A DNA stretch of 60,944 bases, taken from IMG/VR virus record IMGVR_UViG_3300044699_000154, positions 1-60,944 of that record; one strand, 5' to 3'. Positions 58,103-60,944 of this stretch are shown one piece after another. The position numbers were made by a program, and so were the translations under genes. The notes under the pieces are model-generated. The model saw only the letters and a program-made list of their open reading frames with translations. It had not been told where the DNA came from and did no database searches. Each line of letters starts with the position of its first letter. Position 1 is the first letter of the stretch. The stretch is from a virus.

Positions 58103-58241
58103 CCTAGTCAGGTGCGTGTATAAGTACCAGCGTGCTGATGTTTACGTCGGCACCTGCCGGTTCGCGGGACGGGGACGATCCGAAACCGTGCCGCTCCACC
58201 GCGTACTCCGTCGGCGCCCGCGCGACGCCCGGGAGGGGAAC
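58103..58241. promoter_or_regulatory. divergent region between integrase and rightward genes
   Basis: Rightward TATAAG (58119-58124) may be a -10 for the gene at 58242, and GGGAGGGG is its ribosome site. The integrase starts directly at the left edge. An operator cannot be told from the sequence. Confidence 0.45.
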
Positions 58242-58394
58242 ATGACCACCACCGCACCCACCGCCACCGACGTACTCGCCGCGCGCCTGCACGCGCCCGC
58301 CGACATCGCCGAGCAGGTCGGCGCCGGGCAAACCGACCCCGGCGCCGCCTTTGAGGCGCACCGGCTCCACGGCGCCCGCGAGGAGGTGGCCTGA
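58242..58394 (+). CDS. small protein upstream of WhiB
   Basis: 50 residues: MTTTAPTATDVLAARLHAPA, DIAEQVGAGQTDPGAAFEAH, RLHGAREEVA. Acidic helical. The stop overlaps the WhiB start as TGATGG, so the two are coupled. Unknown. Confidence 0.6.
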   Translation: MTTTAPTATDVLAARLHAPADIAEQVGAGQTDPGAAFEAHRLHGAREEVA

Positions 58395-58762
58395 TGGCCG
58401 CCGGGGTGCCCCTCATGCCGGGGACGGACCGGCCGGAACCGGCACAGCTGTTCGGCTGGGAGCCGCGCGGCGCGTGCCGGGACCTGCCCGCGGACACCTT
58501 TTTCCCGCCGGACGGGCGAAACAGCAAGGCCCGCGAGGCCTGGGAGGACGCCGCGCGGCGGGTGTGCGTCGGCGCCCCGCCGTGCCCGGTCCGACGGGAG
58601 TGCCTGGCGACCGCGCTGTACAGGCGCGAGGCCTATGGGCTGTGGGGTGGGCTCACGGTCCACGAGCGGGGACGGCTCGCACCGCGCGGGCGACTCTCGG
58701 AGGAGGAGGCACTCATGGTCGCGGACAGGGTCCTGGCGCGGGAGGCCCGGCATGGCCGATGA
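58394..58762 (+). CDS. WhiB-type iron-sulfur regulator
   Basis: 122 residues. FGWEPRGACRDLPADTFFPP and VCVGAPPCPVRRECLATALY hold the four cysteines of a Wbl [4Fe-4S] protein, followed by AYGLWGGLTVHERGRLAPRG, the G-[VL]-W-G-G turn and basic tail. The middle Cys pair is C-x5-C where the family has C-x2-C. Wbl proteins bind sigma factor A and control host genes in actinobacteria; phage copies may steer host transcription or exclusion. Confidence 0.85.
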   Translation: MAAGVPLMPGTDRPEPAQLFGWEPRGACRDLPADTFFPPDGRNSKAREAWEDAARRVCVGAPPCPVRRECLATALYRREAYGLWGGLTVHERGRLAPRGRLSEEEALMVADRVLAREARHGR

Positions 58763-58989
58763 CCGGACCCGCGAACTGCACGCCGGATGGGAGTGGGACT
58801 ACCCCACGCCGCGGATCCCCGTCGCCGACGACGTTCCGATGCCGCCGGACGGCCCCGGAGCCGGAACGGCGCCGTCCGCGCCTGCGGCAGTGGCGTTGGC
58901 TGGTTCCCGCCGTGCTGTCCGCATTGGTGCTGTTCGGCGTGTCCGCGGGCTATGTGGCGCAGACCGCCGCCAACGGGGGGTGCTGGTGA
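58752..58989 (+). CDS. small single-pass membrane protein, frame broken once
   Basis: Starts inside the WhiB gene. MADDRTRELHAGWEWDYPTP, RIPVADDVPMPPDGP, then with one base change near 58860 EPERRRPRLRQWRWLVPAVL and SALVLFGVSAGYVAQTAANG. About 78 residues. The WRWLVPAVLSALVLFGVSAG segment is a membrane anchor with positive residues on the inner side. Role unknown. Confidence 0.6.
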
Positions 58990-59476
58990 CTACCGCCGCC
59001 GAGACGGACACCTCCCGCGCCGCCGCCGACCTGCGCACCCACATCGCAGGCCTGCGCCACGCGACGATGACCGCCGAACTCGCCCTGCGCGAACTCGCCG
59101 GGGGGGACGGGCGACGACGTGGACCCCGTCGGCAGGCTGCTCGCCGGAAACCCCGGCGCCGCCCGGGACCTGCGGGACCGGGTGCTCGGCCCCGTCCTGA
59201 CCATGGAGGACCCGGTCAGCCGGGAGACGCTGACGCGGACGCTGGCGGCGTGGGTGGACGCCGGGTACAGCGCCGGCGCCGCGGCGTCGGCGGTCTTCTG
59301 CGACCGGAACACGGTGTACAACCACCTGGGCCGGATAGAGCGGCTCACGGGTTACGACAGGAAACCGCGACGTCGCGATGATCACCCTCGCCGTCCGGGC
59401 CTGGCGGCTCCTGGGCGGGACGGGGACGACGGCCGACCGCCGGCCGGAAGACCACGCCCGGGCCACCGGCCCGTAA
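58986..59476 (+). CDS. PucR/CdaR-type helix-turn-helix protein, frame broken twice
   Basis: The GTG start overlaps the stop before it. VTTAAETDTSRAAADLRTHI, AGLRHATMTAELALRELAG, then GDDVDPVGRLLAGNPGAARD, and RETLTRTLAAWVDAGYSAGA, ASAVFCDRNTVYNHLGRIER, LTGYD. This last part is the C-terminal HTH of PucR/CdaR regulators (R-N-T-V-x-x-H-L-x-R-I-E). After another base change it ends VAMITLAVRAWRLLGGTGTT, ADRRPEDHARATGP. About 163 residues. It lacks the usual long sensory part, so it may be a stand-alone DNA-binding protein. Confidence 0.7.
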
Positions 59477-59594
59477 CCCCATTTGCCTACGAAGAGAAGC
59501 CGTCCGGCGCTACGGTGCGCCGGAACCGTCCACCCTCCGAACGACCCGAACGGGGGGCAGAAATGCCCGCGAGAATGAGACAGGATCTGAAGCC
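59477..59594 (+). other. short gap with a leader
   Basis: Contains GGGGGGCAGAAATG, which gives a short ATG reading (MPARMRQDLKP) that may be the true start of the next protein in another frame. TACGGT could be a -10. Nothing else seen. Confidence 0.35.
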
Positions 59595-60591
59595 GTGGAC
59601 CCGCCGCACCCGTCCCGCCGCATCCTCCTCTCCGGCGTCGCCGCGCTGCCGCTGGCAGGTGGCGCCATGAGCTCCGAAGCGGTCCGCCCGATGCAGACGA
59701 CCACAGTCGAGATCTCCTCGATCCGGCGGACCCTGGCGGCGGTCGCCGCGGGCTGGGGCGAATGGGGGCCGCGCAAAGTCGCGGCCACGCTGGACACCGC
59801 GGAAGGCATTCTGACCCGCGTCCGGGCGGCGGAGGGCTCGAATCGAAGACCGCCCGCGACTGCACGGCCCTGCACGCCAGGCTCCTGGTCATGCGCGCCG
59901 AAGCCGACTGCGGGCTCGGCGACTACGCCGAGGCGGAGCGGCGGTGCGACGTCGCGACCCGGCTCGCCGACTCCGTCGGCGACCGGGCGACCGCCGGGCA
60001 GGCCCACGCGGTGACGTCGGTGGCCCGGCGGTGCGCGGGCCGGCCTCCCGGGGCGCTGATCGCCGCCCGGCGTGCGCGCTCGGCCGCAGGCGACTCGCCC
60101 GCCGGGGTGATGGCCCTGCTCGACGAGGCGCTCGCCTGCGCCGCCACGCCGGGCGCCGGCGCCCCGCACGCCGTCCTCGACGCGGTGGAGGCGGCCGAGG
60201 AGCTGCACGCCACCCTGGGCCATGACGTCTGGGGCGTGCCGGGCGGTTACCCGTTCGGCACCTACCACCGGGCGGACCTGCTGACCTACGGCGGGGCCGC
60301 CCTGGCCCGGGTCGGGATGTACGCCGCGGCGGCGGAGCGTCTGGACGAGGCCGCGGGGTCGTACCCGGCGGACAGCCTGGAGCTCTCGCGGGTGGCGCTG
60401 GAGCAGGCCCGCGTGGCGCTGGGCGTGGGCGAGCGGGACGCCGCCGCGGAGTTCGCGTCGGCCGCGGTGACCCAGGCGCAGCCCCGCCCGGCGGCGTGGG
60501 TGGCCGGATCGTCGGCGAGCTCGACCGGTCCTCCGGCGGCGCGATGGCCGACCTCGTCGCGCGGACGGCCGCGTGGAAGTTCGGTGCCTAG
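59595..60591 (+). CDS. TPR-type protein with Arg-Arg N-terminus, second copy, frame broken twice
   Basis: VDPPHPSRRILLSGVAALPL, AGGAMSSEAVR is a twin-Arg, hydrophobic start. It continues RRTLAAVAAGWGEWGPRKVA, ATLDTAEGILTRVRAAEG. After a base change near 59840 it reads KTARDCTALHARLLVMRAEA, DCGLGDYAEAERRCDVATRL, GGYPFGTYHRADLLTYGGAA and LSRVALEQARVALGVGERDA. A last change near 60505 gives VARTAAWKFGA. Same layout as the protein at 54764 (RR start, TPR-like helices, an F-x-TYH segment), so the two are probably distant relatives. Confidence 0.6.
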
Positions 60592-60594
60592 GAG

Positions 60595-60810
60595 GTGCCT
60601 AGGAAACGAGCCGGCGCCGCCTTCGGCCCGTACGAGGCCGTCGAGCAAGGCGCCCTGACCTGCCCGAACTGCCACGGCGGCGGGAAGATCGCAAAACCGG
60701 GTGCGGGCGCCAGCCTGACGAGCGACCAGCCCGAAAACCTCATCGACGACGACGCCCTCGACGACTGCCCCGAGTGCGGCGGGTCAGGGAAGGTGGCAGC
60801 GAAGAAATGA
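60595..60810 (+). CDS. DnaJ-like zinc-finger small protein
   Basis: 71 residues from GTG with GGAGGT before it. TCPNCHGGGKIAKPGAGASL and DDCPECGGSGKVAAKK are two CxxCxGxG units, as in the zinc-finger region of DnaJ. May chaperone phage proteins or bind nucleic acid. The stop overlaps the next ATG. Confidence 0.7.
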   Translation: MPRKRAGAAFGPYEAVEQGALTCPNCHGGGKIAKPGAGASLTSDQPENLIDDDALDDCPECGGSGKVAAKK

Positions 60811-60944
60811 CCACCGACGAGATCGATCCCCACGTCGCCGTGCGCTGTCCGAAACACCGCTTCGGCTGGCGCCGCGACCTACGCCGCGGGGGGGTCGCGC
60901 TGACGCTCGGCCCGGATTCGCGCTGCGGCGCAAGGGCGGGTGGT
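60807..60944 (+). CDS. 5' part of a zinc-ribbon protein cut by the window end
   Basis: 46 codons to the last base: MTTDEIDPHVAVRCPKHRFG, WRRDLRRGGVALTLGPDSRC, GARAGG. CPKH and a later Cys are half of a zinc ribbon whose other half (TCPDC) opens the left end of the window. With one base shift the joined protein runs from here across base 1 to the stop at 60, followed by a terminator. Confidence 0.6.
   Translation, partial: MTTDEIDPHVAVRCPKHRFGWRRDLRRGGVALTLGPDSRCGARAGG

Noticed and set aside
58394-60944. Right-end genes considered host flank of an integrated prophage
   Set aside because: They are small overlapping genes in phage style, and the last one continues at base 1 of the window. No host core gene or attachment repeat is seen.

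Overview
The window looks like a complete temperate, long-tailed (siphovirus-type) bacteriophage genome from a high-GC actinobacterium. The signs are about 70% GC, heavy use of GTG starts, stop/start overlaps of 1-8 bases throughout, a WhiB-type regulator, a large serine integrase, and structural families common in Streptomyces-like phages (DUF5047, DUF6093, HK97 gp10, gpE-type capsid, TP901-type tape measure). The last gene runs off the right end and appears to resume at base 1, so I infer that the two ends join and that the sequence is a circular or circularly permuted genome opened inside one gene. No host chromosomal genes were recognised. Genus-level host is not decidable from what I can see.

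Layout. Almost everything from 53.3 kb down to 3.9 kb is read leftward (minus strand). First come the early genes at 53.3-38.4 kb: a helix-turn-helix switch gene, many small proteins, an AAA ATPase, two DNA methyltransferases, and a replication-initiator-like protein carrying a large nested inverted repeat. Packaging and capsid genes follow at 38.4-29.5 kb: small and large terminase, HNH, portal, scaffold, decoration and major capsid. A cell-surface-binding set lies at 29.5-24.7 kb (SGNH esterase, repeat protein, other virion proteins), then head-tail connectors at 23.7-19.2 kb and the tail at 18.4-7.4 kb (tube, frameshifted chaperone pair, tape measure, tail tip). The lysis region at 7.4-3.9 kb has a GH26-like glycosidase, small membrane proteins and an amidase. 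Two short rightward islands interrupt the late operon: a ribbon-helix-helix pair at 18.5-19.2 kb and a ParB-like pair at 34.5-36.3 kb.

Rightward genes run from the switch at 53.4 kb through the end and past the junction. They include the repressor candidate, two TPR-type proteins with Arg-Arg N-termini, a lipoprotein, a WhiB-type protein, a PucR-type HTH protein and zinc-ribbon proteins. The integrase lies among them on the opposite strand. A small control region at 0.4-3.8 kb has divergent promoters, an excisionase-like HTH protein and several small proteins.

Sequence quality matters here. At least twenty otherwise well-formed genes, including the major capsid and scaffold genes, are broken by single-base shifts, mostly beside G or C runs. 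Their reading frames rejoin into sensible proteins, so I read these as likely sequencing or assembly errors rather than decay. For such genes I give the outer limits of the rejoined reading. The main points for follow-up are the nested inverted repeat inside the initiator gene (a candidate origin, as in lambda O), the two reversed islands, a consistent pattern of promoters placed to give leaderless messages, and repeat-bounded gene cassettes.
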